From assembly GCF_017591425.1 (NCBI RefSeq), contig NW_024467119.1, forward strand, positions 28,183,001 to 28,247,000: a stretch of 64,000 nt of DNA. The letters run 5' to 3'. The notes beneath the pieces were generated by a model. That model saw only the letters and a program-made list of their open reading frames with translations. It ran no database searches and was not told where the DNA came from. Source of the DNA: Ochotona curzoniae. Its lineage: Eukaryota; Chordata; Mammalia; Lagomorpha; Ochotonidae. The position numbers and the translations under genes are program-made. The stretch's first letter is position 1. Each line of letters opens with the position of its first letter. Of the stretch, positions 33,470 to 44,310 are shown one piece after another.

Positions 33470-33970
33470 ACATGGAGAACTGAAGAATATAAAGACACAG
33501 GGAACAGTATTTACAAAGGCTCTGTGACAAGAAACAACTCAGGTGAAGCTAAAACAGCCAAAGAAACTGGCAACCACTCTGCTGAGGGGAACCAGGCAGC
33601 CCCTAAAAGACAAATGTCACTGTTTTCCCTGACCCGCGCTACTAACACACAGAGTCCAGGAAACACAGCCTGTATGAGAGACATTAACGTTTGGGATTGT
33701 GTTATTGTTTGTGGCTTTCGTCAATGCTCTTGAGGAACAGTAGGGTTTTTTCTACTTGTAAGCTGTTGACTGCTCGAGCCAATGGAGCGTTGAGCCTCTG
33801 AAGGGAACCCAAGTATGGCATTGTGAACATTGAAACAAAAAATAAAGAAGGAGAAGAGCAGGTGGGGAACAGGAATAGGAAGGAGGGCAGTGCGGGAAAT
33901 ATTACTTTGCTTCTAAATTAGTATCGTGAAATACGTGAAATTTGAACATCTATATAAGTAAAATGAGTTA
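33470..33970 (+). mobile_element. Lagomorph L1-like 3' end, forward (tentative)
   Basis: The segment ends in GTGCGGGAAATATTACTTTG, TAGTATCGTGAAATACGTGA and ATCTATATAAGTAAAATG. The same wording, GTGGGAAATATTGCACTCCT and TGTATCATGAAATATGTG, recurs at 56.04-56.11 kb. Two independent occurrences followed by an A-rich end mark a dispersed element. I believe it is an L1 3' UTR, but the left edge and family are uncertain. Confidence 0.4.
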
Positions 33971-34108
33971 AAATATTTAAAAAGTTCACTATCAGTTAAA
34001 TGTGTAAAGTACAAGGAGACTGAAAGTGTGATATGAAGTGGGGCAGATAAAGAGACATATGAGCCAAAGAGGGTATTTTATCCATAGTAGTTCTGGATTT
34101 ACTTTTTT

Positions 34109-34435
34109 TTCTTTAAAGATTTATTTATTTATTTATTTATTTATTTGGAAAGGCAGATATACATAGAGAAGGAGAGGCAGAGAGGAAGATCTTCCACTTG
34201 ATGATTCACTCCCCAAGCGGCTGCAACAACTGGAGCTGAGCCAATCCGAAGCCAGGAGCCAGGAGATTCTTCTGGATCTCCCACATGGGTGCAGGGCCCG
34301 TCCTCGACTGCTTTCCCAGGCCACAAGCAGGGAGCTGGATGGAAAGTGGAGCTGCCAGGTTTAGAACCGGTGCCCATATTGGATCCTGGTGCGTTCAAGG
34401 CGAGGACTTTAACCACTACGCTATCTCACCAGGCC
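34109..34435 (-). mobile_element. Fairly young lagomorph C-type SINE, reverse, with 16-bp target-site duplication
   Basis: A perfect CTGGATTTACTTTTTT flanks it at 34093-34108 and 34436-34451. It has an ATTTATTT-repeat tail complement, GGCAGATATACATAGAGAAG, GGATCTCCCACATGGGTGCA, CTTTCCCAGGCCACAAGCAG, GTTTAGAACCGGTGCCCATA and a CTATCTCACCAGGCC end. A small deletion is seen after GGTGCAGGGCCC. It landed in an inverted L1 fragment. Confidence 0.92.
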
Positions 34436-34439
34436 CTGG

Positions 34440-34870
34440 ATTTACTTTTTTGAAATACTTCCACACTGTTTTCCATAGTGGCTGTGTTAATTTACACTTG
34501 TGCCAAGGGTGGAAAAGGATCCCATTTCTCTAAATTCTTCCTGAAACTTGTCTTAGGATTTCATTGCAATAAAGAGTATCTGCTTAGCAAAGAAACCAGT
34601 CAGTAAAGAGACAACCTACAAAAAAGGAGAAAATATTTTAAAGTTCAATATCTGACAAAGAACTCAGCGAACTCAGCAAAGCTCCCAAATTATTTCACTT
34701 AAAAACCGGCAATAGAGCTGAATATACATTTCCTAAAGGAAGACATACAAATGGACAGCAGGTACTCCAAAATGATAAACATCATTAATAACCAGAAGAA
34801 TGAAAATCAAGACCACACTGAGTTATCATCTCATACTAGGATGACTGGATCAACGAAAGTCATATTGTTT
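34440..34870 (-). mobile_element. L1 fragment with internal inversion (twin-priming type)
   Basis: The left part (34452-34555: CTTCCACACTGTTTTCCATA, GTGGCTGTGTTAATTTACAC) is the reverse complement of an L1 3' region. The right part (34560-34870: GAAGACATACAAATGGACAG, GATAAACATCATTAATAACC, AAGAATGAAAATCAAGACCA, AGTTATCATCTCATACTAGG) is L1 in sense direction from just upstream in the element. Tail-to-tail segments fit a minus-strand insertion whose 5' part was inverted during reverse transcription. Confidence 0.6.
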
Positions 34871-34979
34871 AAGAGAGAAATTATTTCTAATGATTTAGTT
34901 GTTGATCAAGAATGTTTACTGTACCAAAAAGCTGAGTTACCAAAAAGGAACTAGAATTATTTTGAAAGATCAGTTAATT

Positions 34980-37080
34980 GAAAATATCTACTTACTCATC
35001 ATGGAAGACAACTGCTGATTATTTTGTCAAAAAAATTCTCCGTCCTTACACACTCCCTCCTCCTCAGCAAATCAGAAATTAAACAACAACAAAATAATTG
35101 TGATTTCATGAAATTCTAGTTAAAATGTGGATGTATGATCTGTTAAAGATTTTTAGCTTTTAACAGTTAATGTTTCAAATAATATCAGAAGATCTTGAAC
35201 ATGTTTACTTTTCTATAGCTGGTTTTACTCTTCCTGTGCATGCAACATTTCTGTTTCCAAAAACAGGGGATGTGGGCAACACACACAGTAGCAAGAGGAG
35301 AAGGAGAAAGGGGGAGCTTCAAAGATCGAGAACCAAGCTTAAGACGCCCTTGTCTCCCCTTCTTCTCCCACCAAATTCCTCACCTGATAAAAACCTCCCG
35401 TGTCCTGGCTGGTGGTTGTCAGAGTTCCACTAAGCCAGGTTTCATTCTCAGCCACATCTCAGCTTTTTCTCTCACCTATGATCCCCTGGCCCTCGGGAGT
35501 AAAAGCACCCAAGCTGAATCGAAGCAACACAGTGATGGCGTGATGGGGACCAGTGGTTCTCAGACACTGGGTTAAGAGGCCACCAAATTGATTTCACTTG
35601 AGAGCAAATTCAGATCTGAACCCAGTTTTTCAGAGGTGAAAGAGATCTATTGATTTTCGTCACAGTCAGTTTAAAACTGAAATGATCGCCATTTTAACTG
35701 TGTCACACCGAACAGATCTGTTGGAAATGAGCATCCTTGCCACTGGAAAGCTGTTTTTCTTTGTACTGAATTCTTTATTGTACATCTTCAATGGAAAATA
35801 AAGTAATCAGACTGTAAAAAGCAGCTGGGAAGCTTTATGATGACCGTTATTTAACTCTACAGGTACATGAAGTGGGCCTTGTAGGAGAGCAGTTGGTTTG
35901 TGGAAGTGTTGCACTGCTGGAGTGGAAACAATTCGCCTGAGCCAGGAGTGCACCAGGTGATGAGGCGAGATAACTTACCAACATCTTTACTGCTTCTCAG
36001 AGTGTGTGGATGTAGCCCCTCGGGGCTTGTGAGTTCTACCAAGGTTCTTGGTGGAATTTGGTTCAAAGCTTAATTTGCACATTAAACAAACATGCCAAGT
36101 CAGTCTACATGCCTGCACTTATTGTTGCAAAGTAGAAATTTTGTTACATAAATTATTTTCCAATGTTACTCCTTTCTTATAAAAAATGTTTCAGTTTTTC
36201 AATTAATTGGTGATGAAGTCTTAATATCACATCAATCAGGTGGTATTCAAAATTGGCCATTCTTAGTCTAGCCACTTGAGAAATCCTTCTATGGGTTATT
36301 TCCTAGATTTATAATTTTTCCTGTGATCAATCTTTATCTAGGAAGAATATTTATCTTAATTTTTGAAAGTAGAATTAATCACTTTGGTCAATAACTTGAA
36401 TTGTATTTTTTCATAGTATTCTAATGATAATCCATTGTGATAATTTTCCAACACATTCTTACTATCTTTTCGATTATAAATGAATTTTTACAAAAATTCA
36501 TTTTGATTATAAAAGAATTTTTGTTACTGTGGCTCTTTTTTAAAAAAATGGCTTAAAATTAACAAAAGAATCATTTGTGAGGGAAGAAGAATCTTGTGTG
36601 GATGGGGAGAGCATTCATCTGCTGGTTCACTTTCCAAATGCACACATCTCTTCACCTTTCTCCTATTATGCTTTCTTTTGCTCTGTCCCTGTTAATATAA
36701 TTTATACCATTTTATTACACCTAATTTCTTATCTCTACCTCATAAAAGATACTTGTGCACTTGTGTGTGTCCATGTCTATATGTGTGCGTAGGTGTGAAT
36801 ATATGTGACTATGGTGATGGGCAAAGAGTGAAGGAAACAAGAGTATCCATTTTCTTTTATTCAGCATGACTCTTTCAGATTATTCATGTATTATGTAATT
36901 TAAGGGCAGAAATAACGGTATGTAAATGGAAGTTCAAAGTGGTTTAGTAACTGATTTAAGTTGCTCTAACCATCAAGTTGATTCCCGGTGCAAGGCTTTC
37001 AAAGCAATAACCCTCTTCTTCCTGATTAGTCTACTGCTCTCAGCAATGCCCAAACTGCATTCTAAATACTGGCATTCCAA
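34980..37080. other. Unique sequence, nothing firmly recognised
   Basis: The less AT-rich section 35210-35580 carries an 87-codon and a 111-codon frame overlapping in different registers, without domains. AGTGGTTCTCAGACACTGGG at 35551 vaguely recalls the start of a MER5-type DNA transposon but cannot be followed. A short degenerate SINE-like stretch lies at 36570-36645. The part at 35640-35900 is CNE-like in texture only. Confidence 0.35.
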
Positions 37081-37440
37081 GGCTACCTCTACGTGAAGAA
37101 TAAAGACATTCACGGATCAGCATTGCTCCACGATCCAGAGGCTTCATTACTCCCTTTCATACTTCTTCTCGATGCAGCTGAATGCCATCAGGAAGTCGAT
37201 AACTGATTTTTTTTTCACCCAAAGTTAATAGTTTGAATTGTCTTCTAAACATATCTGTCACTTGAGCTATAAATTAAGGCAGAGCTTAACAGCTAAATTT
37301 ACTCCAAGTTATACAAACAGTCCCAGGAGTAAATTACCATCATTACAAATGTCAGAATCTGGCGAATATAATTCACTAATGATTTAAAAGGCATTCCTTG
37401 AACATTCTCACATTGGGGCCCCTTTCTTGGACGGAGGAAG
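37080..37440. promoter_or_regulatory. Probable conserved non-coding element
   Basis: Repeat-free sequence with A/T-rich words and TAAT-type cores: GAGCTATAAATTAAGGCAGA, AGCTAAATTTACTCC, GGAGTAAATTACCATCATTA, CGAATATAATTCACTAATGA. It has the look of a developmental CNE; no alignment was possible. Confidence 0.35.
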
Positions 37441-37579
37441 GAAAACTGAAACATTTACTGTATGCACCTACCCCTTCCTGCATCCTAAAAGGAATTGGAG
37501 GTCCAAGTGGGGGCTGTAATCCCCCTCACTTATGTGATCAATATTTTAAAAGTAAAAGGCATTCCTTCAACATTTAACT

Positions 37580-37657
37580 GCACAGCATGTCTCATTCTTG
37601 CATGTATGACTCCGTTGTGCACAGCATGTCTCGTTTTTGTATGTATGACTTAGCTGT
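37580..37657 (+). repeat. 39-bp tandem duplication
   Basis: Units begin GCACAGCATGTCTC at 37580 and 37619 and both contain TGTATGAC, with a handful of differences. A further short match, AAAAGGCATTCCTT followed by G/C and AACATT, occurs at 37386 and 37554, suggesting more than one duplication in this stretch. Confidence 0.8.
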
Positions 37658-37659
37658 AT

Positions 37660-38155
37660 TCTTGTTGCTTCAAGTACATACGAGGCTTCTTGTGATTCTT
37701 CTACCAGAATTGAATGAAGAGGTGAAGGTTCCATTCAGATGTTTATGGAGATGTCCAGAAGAGGGACAGATCCCATTAAGCCTTGTATTGAAACCAGGTA
37801 GATTAATAGGCTGGGGAGCCATGGCACTGATGAAAGACTTTGGTGAGTTCATTTGGTTCTTCCCTAGGTACAAGCTGAGGTGGAGTCTAAGAGGCTCTGA
37901 ATCTGAAAATAGGATAAGCAGTGCTATTTGACATCCGTAAGATGAGATAAGGAAAAATTCCTAAGTCTGGTCACAAACTAGTATCACTACAAATGTAATG
38001 ACCTGGGTTTATTAGTCTGTACTTATAAAAAAAAACCTCAGCCTCAAAATATTATGTATAAAAAGGAGAAAGAAATAGAAGAAAAAGGAAGAGAGAAAAA
38101 AAGGAAGGAGAAGAGTGTAGTTAATGAAGCAGCAATAATAATTCAGCAATAATAA
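37660..38155. other. Unique sequence, nothing recognised
   Basis: An open frame (37587-37931, 114 codons, plus) crosses the 39-bp duplication and has no recognisable domain. An A/G-rich stretch lies at 38065-38117. Confidence 0.35.
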
Positions 38156-38159
38156 ATCC

Positions 38160-38456
38160 AGGAGCCAGCACCATGGTATAGCAAGTTAAGCCTCTGTCTG
38201 TGGCTCTGACATCCCTTATGCACACTGATTTGATTCCCTGCAGTTCCACTTCATATGCAGCTCCCTGCTAAGCCTAGGAAATCAGCAGAGGATGGATCAA
38301 GTTCATGGATTTCTGCAACCACTTGGAAGATTGGAAGAAGCTGCTAATGCCTGGGTTCATATCAGCTCAGTTCTGGTGTTGGGAAGTGAACCAGTGGATG
38401 GCGACCTTTCTTTCTGTCTCCCCTTCTCTCTCTCTCTATGTAACTATGCCTTTATA
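38160..38456 (+). mobile_element. Old lagomorph C-type SINE, forward
   Basis: GGAGCCAGCACCATGGTATA and GCAAGTTAAGCCTCTGTCTG (head), GCAGCTCCCTGCTAAGCCTA, GGAAATCAGCAGAGGATGG, TGGAAGAAGCTGCTAATGCC, GGAAGTGAACCAGTGGATGG and a CTCTCTCTCTCTATGTAACT 3' block in the right order. The A-rich tail seems to have been replaced by or expanded into the TA/ATACAT microsatellite that follows. Confidence 0.8.
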
Positions 38457-38497
38457 TATATTTTGTATATATATATATGTATACATATACATATATG

Positions 38498-38543
<46 letters not shown>

Positions 38544-38812
38544 TGTATACATATACATATACATATGTATATGTATACATATACATATATGTATATATAT
38601 GTATATATATGTATATGTATATGTACAAATCCATGAACTTACATATATATACATATACATATATATATATAAATATATATATATATAGGAAGGATATATA
38701 TACAAAAAAGGAAGGATATATATACAAAAAAGAAAGGATATATATATATATAACATATACATATATATATAATATATATATATAACAAATATATATATAT
38801 ATATATAACAAA
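38457..38812. repeat. Complex AT microsatellite (TA)n and (ATACAT)n
   Basis: About 350 bp of TATATA, ATACAT and TATGTA units. A unique-looking island (CAAATCCATGAACTTAC) sits at 38626-38642. At 38689-38750, roughly 22-bp units of GGAAGGATATATATACAAAAAA recur, the last variant. Sense and antisense Y/I/H-rich frames of 102-152 codons are pure repeat readings. The array is self-complementary and could extrude cruciforms. Confidence 0.95.
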
Positions 38813-38819
38813 TCCAGTA

Positions 38820-39200
38820 GGCTAAAACAGCAGGTAAACCTCAGTAAAGAATAGCAGTGCTGTGCTGGTGTTGGTGTGAACTGGCTCATGGTTTTTAACA
38901 TCTTTCCCAACTCTACATCAGCAACTTCATGTTGGTACTTTGCAGTTGGGTATCATGGGGTAGCCAACTGTATATGCCAAGCAAGTCATAAAATGAAGCA
39001 AATCAGGGCCTTCCTTCCCCAAATGTTTGTTCACCAGCACATCATATGAGCAAACTGGCACTCTTTGCAAAAGTCAGCTTCCACTCCAAGCCCCCCCCCC
39101 AAAAAAAAATTCAAAACATATCCTAAATACTCTTATGAGGCTGCTTCAGCTTGATTGGTGTCTGCCTACAAATTTGGGCTGGGAAAACTGCACTACAGAG
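38820..39200. other. Unique sequence with C9/A9 junction
   Basis: A C-run and A-run junction lies at about 39091-39108. Otherwise no repeat or gene was recognised. Confidence 0.4.
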
Positions 39201-39204
39201 CAAG

Positions 39205-39302
39205 CTTCATGAGGGCAAGATACAACCTGACTGTATCCCCAACATGTTACCTGGTGCTGGGTATCTGGTAGACAGGAAATATTTGTTGAGTAAATGAAGC
39301 TT
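39205..39302 (+). repeat. L2 3' end fragment
   Basis: TTCATGAGGGCAAGATACAA, CTGTATCCCCAACATGTTAC, CTGGTGCTGGGTATCTGGTA and AATATTTGTTGAGTAAATGA match the L2 3' terminal order ('catgagggcagg', 'tgtatccccagcac', 'aatatttgttgaatgaatga'). Confidence 0.7.
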
Positions 39303-39596
39303 TTTTTTTTTTTAAAACATTTTATGGTATCCAGGTATGACCTGAATTTAGGATGAATGGAAGAAGATGAAAATACATAGTTAATATTGTGCACATAAGT
39401 GCCCTGAGCTCCTGTAGGGAGAAGGTAGTTAACAAATGGAAGCATAAGGTCCAAAATTAATCCCATTTTAACCTCAAAAAATGCATAAGGGAAGAAAATT
39501 CACATTACTGATTACACATTGGTAGCTGACAGATAGAAATGAGATAATAAGTAGATATTGACTTCTGCTGAGGTGAACATCAAGATCCATTGACCC

Positions 39597-39645
39597 GAGA
39601 GGTAAATATTGACCGAGGTGAAGTCAAGGTCAATATTTGCCTCAA
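39597..39645. repeat. Inverted repeat, 16-bp arms
   Basis: GAGGTAAATATTGACC (39599-39614) and GGTCAATATTTGCCTC (39628-39643) are reverse complements except one position, which would be a G-U pair in RNA. The loop is 13 bases. The word pattern suggests the end or core of an old palindromic DNA transposon. A folded RNA is an alternative. Confidence 0.65.
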
Positions 39646-39649
39646 AGAA

Positions 39650-40860
39650 CAGGAAATCTTAATGCTCACCAATATATAAAGGTTATATGTGCATTTTTAC
39701 ATACATTTTCCTGGCATGACATTATGAAAGCTCTATATTTTCTTAAACAATGCACGAAAGTCCATTTTAAAAGTTTAAGTTCCATACAAATGCAACTTCA
39801 AGGGGTAAGAATTGCTCTGCTCTTCCTGATTGCTGGCTTGCTCTGAGCCTTTAGTTAAGAGATTGGGATGTGGTCGGATCGTGGTACAGCAAAGGTTAGC
39901 AAGAGTTTAATGGAACTCAAATCATCCCTTAGGAAGGGCACAAAGAGCAATGCCCAGTCTTCATGGTTACCTGTGACATTTTCTCACGACTATCTTTGTC
40001 ACCTCACGACTCACCATCTTTCTGCAACAACACATCCTAATCAGACTTCTAAGTCTGCAAGGGTATTTATCTAATTGTATGAATCTAATTTGTTTCCTAA
40101 CTTCAAGCTGCACTCTATCCAAAGACGACCCTGGACCATGGCACTTTGCTTATCACAAGTCTCTAAATGAAACCATCCTGTAGGCTGTGGTGGTGGAGGA
40201 GAAGGGACAGACCTTTGAGGGAGCGCAACATCTCAATCAATCTTCATTTTTTTTGTTCCTTGAAGAAATCTCTGTTACTATGGACAGAAACTTCAAACTC
40301 TTGAGACTCTGATGTCCAACAAAGCCACTTCCTGTAACGATAGCACATCAGCTCAAACTGGGGAAAGGGAGGCACTCCCTCCCAAAGCTCAACAAAGACG
40401 CCATTACCTCCCAGCTTACCACTGCTAAGTGCTGCCTTTGCTGGTATAGGTCTTGCTGAACTTGTGGGCAATTTGTATGGAAACCTCCTTGTTTGACTTC
40501 CCTTGTGACTCTCAGCCTGTTTCTGCTCCACCCAACACTTTCAGAACAAGAAATGAAATCCCTGAAAGTGAAGATGGTGTCAGGGATTTCTAACATCACA
40601 TACTTGGTGTCCCAGCTCCTTTTTACCTCCTGAAAACTGCTTCAAGGTAAAATCTTGCCCCACATCCATTCTTTTCCTTCAGGGTACCCAAGACAGCACT
40701 GAGAGAGAAGTTGTGTTCAGTACATCCGTTCTCAATGGTCAAGTGAATGAAACTTTCTCATTATCTTATTGTCTACTTGTTCCCTCCTGCTACCTCCAGG
40801 CCTTTACAGAAATGTCAGAAGGATGGGAGTAACAGCAGATGTAGCCTAGACAAGGATTTC
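39650..40860. other. Unique sequence, nothing recognised
   Basis: GC content rises towards 40300-40600, with minus-strand frames of 83 and 95 codons in different registers. No domain or repeat family was recognised. Confidence 0.4.
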
Positions 40861-40869
40861 AAAGCCCTC

Positions 40870-41760
40870 ACTTATGCCCCGCCTCCCTTTCCTCACGGGC
40901 TAGGCTCTAATATATGCATTGCCTGATTTTCATACATGCTGATTGCATAGCGATTTATTCTACAAGTGCCAGGGAGAAGAGTCACCCCCGGACTAAATGT
41001 AAAATCTTTATTCTCACCAATGTCTAAATCATTGTTTTCTCGCGGCCGAGATCATGTGGCACACATTATTAATAGCTCTGGTCTCTCTACCACTTGACAC
41101 AGCGCTCCAGCTGTCATTCTGCTCCCTGGCTCGTATGATTCTTGCTCTGGTGAAGTGCCAGGCCTGGGCCTAGCCCATCAGTCACTGTCACGCACCACCC
41201 AGTGATGAATAGCTTGGCCGTCGCCGTGGCGAGGCCCGGGCTCTGATTCACACACGCCTGACTTTTACCAACTTCGAGCCCGCCAGCTGAGGCCATCCCA
41301 GCTGAGGAAGGCCGCAGTGACCTGGAAATGGCACCGCCTCGCTCCCCGATTCTCCCTCTGCCCCGCACCCCCTTCCCCAGATTAGTTAAAAATGAAACAA
41401 ATCCTAATGTGATCATGTCACTAATTATGCATTTAATTCAGTTATAAGGAGCTAATGGCTCCCTCAGTGACAGCTTTTACTGCTAAAAGGCAATTCATTC
41501 CTGAAACGGAGAAATCTAATTACACAAAATGCTTCATCCTAATCCTTTCAAAGAATAATCTTATTTGTAGACATTAACATCCCAGATGCTGCTGCTGTTT
41601 GTCCATTATGACAGTGTTTGTCCTGAATAATGTATAAATAGCTCTTTCTGGACAGTTGCATGTCACTAAATCAATACAATTTGCTGCCTTCTGTTACATT
41701 AAGTCGGCCTGGGCAGGCTGGAGAAAATTAACCTTTTGTTTTCCTCCCCTCCCCCTTTCT
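40870..41760. promoter_or_regulatory. Long CNE-like block, candidate developmental enhancer cluster
   Basis: About 900 bp without any transposon. The left part (41040-41350) is CpG-enriched for the region (CCGTCGCCGTGGCGAGGCCC, CTTCGAGCCCGCC). The right part is packed with homeodomain-type words: CTAATTATGCATTTAATTCA at 41421-41440, GGAGCTAATGGC, AAATCTAATTACACAAAATG, CCATTATGACAG and ATAATGTATAAATAG. Composition changes smoothly and simple repeats are absent. It is the most CNE-like interval in the window. Conservation is inferred, not measured. Confidence 0.5.
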
Positions 41761-42081
41761 CAAAGGGCCTTCAGAATTAGAAATGAGGAAGAGATCAGAG
41801 GGGACTGGTGTGGGGATGAGAGGGGATGGTGGCTAGAGGAAGAGAAGGAGTGAAGGGAGACAGGTAGGAATGAAGCTGCAAATAGCAGTGAGAGGAAATG
41901 TCAGGTACAGAAATGCCATGAGATGAACTACAAAGGAGAGAGAAAATGGCAAACCTCTATGAAGATTATCAAGAAATGGTGGCTGATGGACTGGGGCATC
42001 TCAACTGCTGCTCCTCGGTCTTGGATTTCTTAACTTTTAAATAAACAGAATTAATGGAATTTTAGAGAGCATAAACTACTT

Positions 42082-42348
42082 TTTGAAGAATTTATCTGAA
42101 AGGGAGAGAAAACAAAGAGATAACAAGATCTTCATGTGATGGCTCACATCACACATGTCTGTAATGGCTGTGACTGGTATAGGCTGAACTCAGAAGCACA
42201 TTATGCCCAGATAGATGACAGGGACCCACATACCTGGATTATCATATTCTATATGCTAGGGTGTGCTTTAAACAGGAAGCTAAAACTGGGATTCAAGCCA
42301 AACACTGATATGGAATGGGGGCAAATGCCTCCACCTCAAACTTGTTAA
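42082..42348 (-). mobile_element. Very old lagomorph C-type SINE, reverse orientation
   Basis: GAATTTATCTGAAAGGGAGA, AACAAGATCTTCATGTGATG, TGGCTGTGACTGGTATAGGC, AGGGTGTGCTTTAAACAGGA and GGGATTCAAGCCAAACACTG keep the reversed SINE order, with heavy divergence. Confidence 0.6.
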
Positions 42349-42569
42349 TTTTAAAGGACAGTGTCTTTGCAGTGGTGCTTTGATGCAAAAGAGAGAGCTC
42401 CTGGGTGTGGAATGGGGGAACATTGTCCTTGTATGCCCACGTTTGCTGCAACAGCATATTAGGTCAGTATGTCATTTATGTAGTGCTTTCAGGGCCCTGT
42501 ATAATAATCCTGGTTTATCTTTGTGTAATTAATGTCTGACAAAGGATATGTACTTAGAGAATTTCATTT

Positions 42570-42690
42570 GATTTACACAACCTAGTGAGCAAGGCATCTG
42601 AGTTCTCATTTGAAAGGTGAAAAGAGGATAAATGACTTGTCTGCAGTGGTGGGTCTAGGTCTTCATCTTCAATCTCTTCGTTTTGAGTTG
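42570..42690 (-). repeat. MIR-like fragment, reverse orientation (tentative)
   Basis: TCATTTGAAAGGTGAAAAGA, GGATAAATGACTTGTCTGCA and GTGGTGGGTCTAGGTCTTC mirror the reversed MIR core ('cattttacagatgagga', 'ttaagtgacttgcccaag', 'gggatttgaacccaggtct'). Confidence 0.45.
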
Positions 42691-43151
42691 GATCTTTGCA
42701 TTATCATTCTCCACTGAACTCTGTACAAGCCAAACCTCTGATTATTCAGGGTGCTCTCATGGCAAGTGTATTTTATGTTTTAGTTTAGGGCATTCCCCAA
42801 ATTCATTACACGTTTGGGTGATACACTCACCAACACACACATATGTGAGTTTTATTAATATGAAATCATTCAGACTGTACAAATATTGGATGTGCAAATA
42901 TAATTTAAATAGCATATTACTCTTCTGAAGGTTAGATAAGAGGTTGACAAAGTCCTTCTGTTAAGGGTGACACAATAAATAGTTCATGCCCTGAGTGGCA
43001 TGCTGTTTCTGTTGTAAGCCCTGAATTCTGCAAGTGTAGGACAAGAACAGCTACAGACAATGTTAAAGCAATGATCCTGGAGGAGGTGGCAGACTGGATT
43101 TGCTCCTTGGATTGTAGCTTGTAGACTTCCAAGTTAAATAATATTTTATGT

Positions 43152-43452
43152 TTTCAAAAATTATCTATTTTATTTATTTGAACAGCAGCATAATGGAGAG
43201 AAAGAAATCTTCCGTCTGCTTCTTCACTCTCCAAGTGGTTTCAGGATCTTGAGTTAAGCCAGGCTGTGAAGCAAGGAGCTTAGGGCTCTAGCCAGCTCCC
43301 GTACACAGCAGAGACTCCAGCAGTTGGGCCATTTTCTGTTGCTTTGCTAGGAGCATTCGTAAGAGCCAGATTGGAAGCAGAGAAGTCAGGTATCTAACCA
43401 GTATCCTGATGGGGATGTTGTCAGCTTAACCTACTTTGTTGCCACAATATCA
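43152..43452 (-). mobile_element. Old lagomorph C-type SINE, reverse orientation
   Basis: TTCAAAAATTATCTATTTTA, TTTATTTGAACAGCAGCATA, CTTCACTCTCCAAGTGGTTT, AAGCAAGGAGCTTAGGGCTC, TGGGCCATTTTCTGTTGCTT and CCAGATTGGAAGCAGAGAAG follow the reversed SINE order, and TATCCTGATGGGGATGTTGT marks the head side. Flanks were not resolved. Confidence 0.7.
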
Positions 43453-43685
43453 GCTTTGGTACTTTAAAAAAAATTAATATAAAATAATTGTATCAGATTT
43501 GCAAATTCTACTTTATTTCCCCTTTAAATGTTCACTGTAGTTTTTATTTTAATATCACCTTTTCATTAGAATGCAAATATTTAATATTTCCATATAAACC
43601 CAAAGAAGCACATAGATCTCCTGCAAATAAATGTAAGAGCAGAATTGCAAAGTGACTGCATTATGTTCAACTTGCCTCTACTTGA

Positions 43686-44000
43686 TTTTTTAGAAAGATT
43701 GATTTATTTATGTATTTGAAAGGCAGGAGTGACAGGGGGCGAGAGAGCAACAGAGCAGAAGAGGAGAAGAAAGATTTTAGCCATTGAGTCACCCCCTGAA
43801 TGGCAACAACAGCTGGATCTGGACCAGGCTGAAGCCAGTAGCCCAGAGCTTCTGAGTCTCCTCTGTGGGTGGAAGAGACCCAAGTATTTAGGCAATCATT
43901 TGCTGCCTTTGTGGATTGGAGTAAGTCAGCTGGTACTCAGCCTTTCACTCTAATATGTGATGGTGTCTTTGCTGGTGGATTTGAACTTGCTGTATCACAG
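43686..44000 (-). mobile_element. Old lagomorph C-type SINE, reverse orientation
   Basis: TTTTTTAGAAAGATTGATTT, GTATTTGAAAGGCAGGAGTG, GCGAGAGAGCAACAGAGCAG, GGACCAGGCTGAAGCCAGTA, GGTGGAAGAGACCCAAGTAT and AATCATTTGCTGCCTTTGTG support it. The head-side part is strongly altered. Confidence 0.75.
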
Positions 44001-44310
44001 TACTGGTTTCTATATCTGATTTCCCGTTAGTTCCTTGTGACATTCTTGTATATACAGTCCAAAATTTAATTCCACAGCAACACTATTGACTGTCCTGTAC
44101 TTTTGGTGCCAGAAATGGAAGGAGAGAAGAGAGACACTGAATGAAGCTTTCTCAATTTTGTTCAGCAAGGAAACAGTTTGCTGTATGGAAGGCCCGTTTT
44201 TAAAGAGTATTTAGAATAGTGAAACATTAGGAGTGAGTTACTAGAGCGTCACCCTTAAGATGGCTTTAAGGACAGTAGCACAAAAGGGGCTTCAACGTAG
44301 AGAAGAAAGG

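Noticed and set aside
35545..35640. MER5-type DNA transposon
   Set aside because: Only the first 20 bases or so resemble the terminus; the rest could not be followed.
38292..38910. Y/I/H-rich frames of 102-152 codons on both strands
   Set aside because: They are translations of the TA/ATACAT microsatellite and flanking SINE.
42980..43140. hAT-type DNA transposon relic
   Set aside because: TGGATTTGCTCC-TTGTAGCTTG faintly recalls one end, but there is no matching second terminus.
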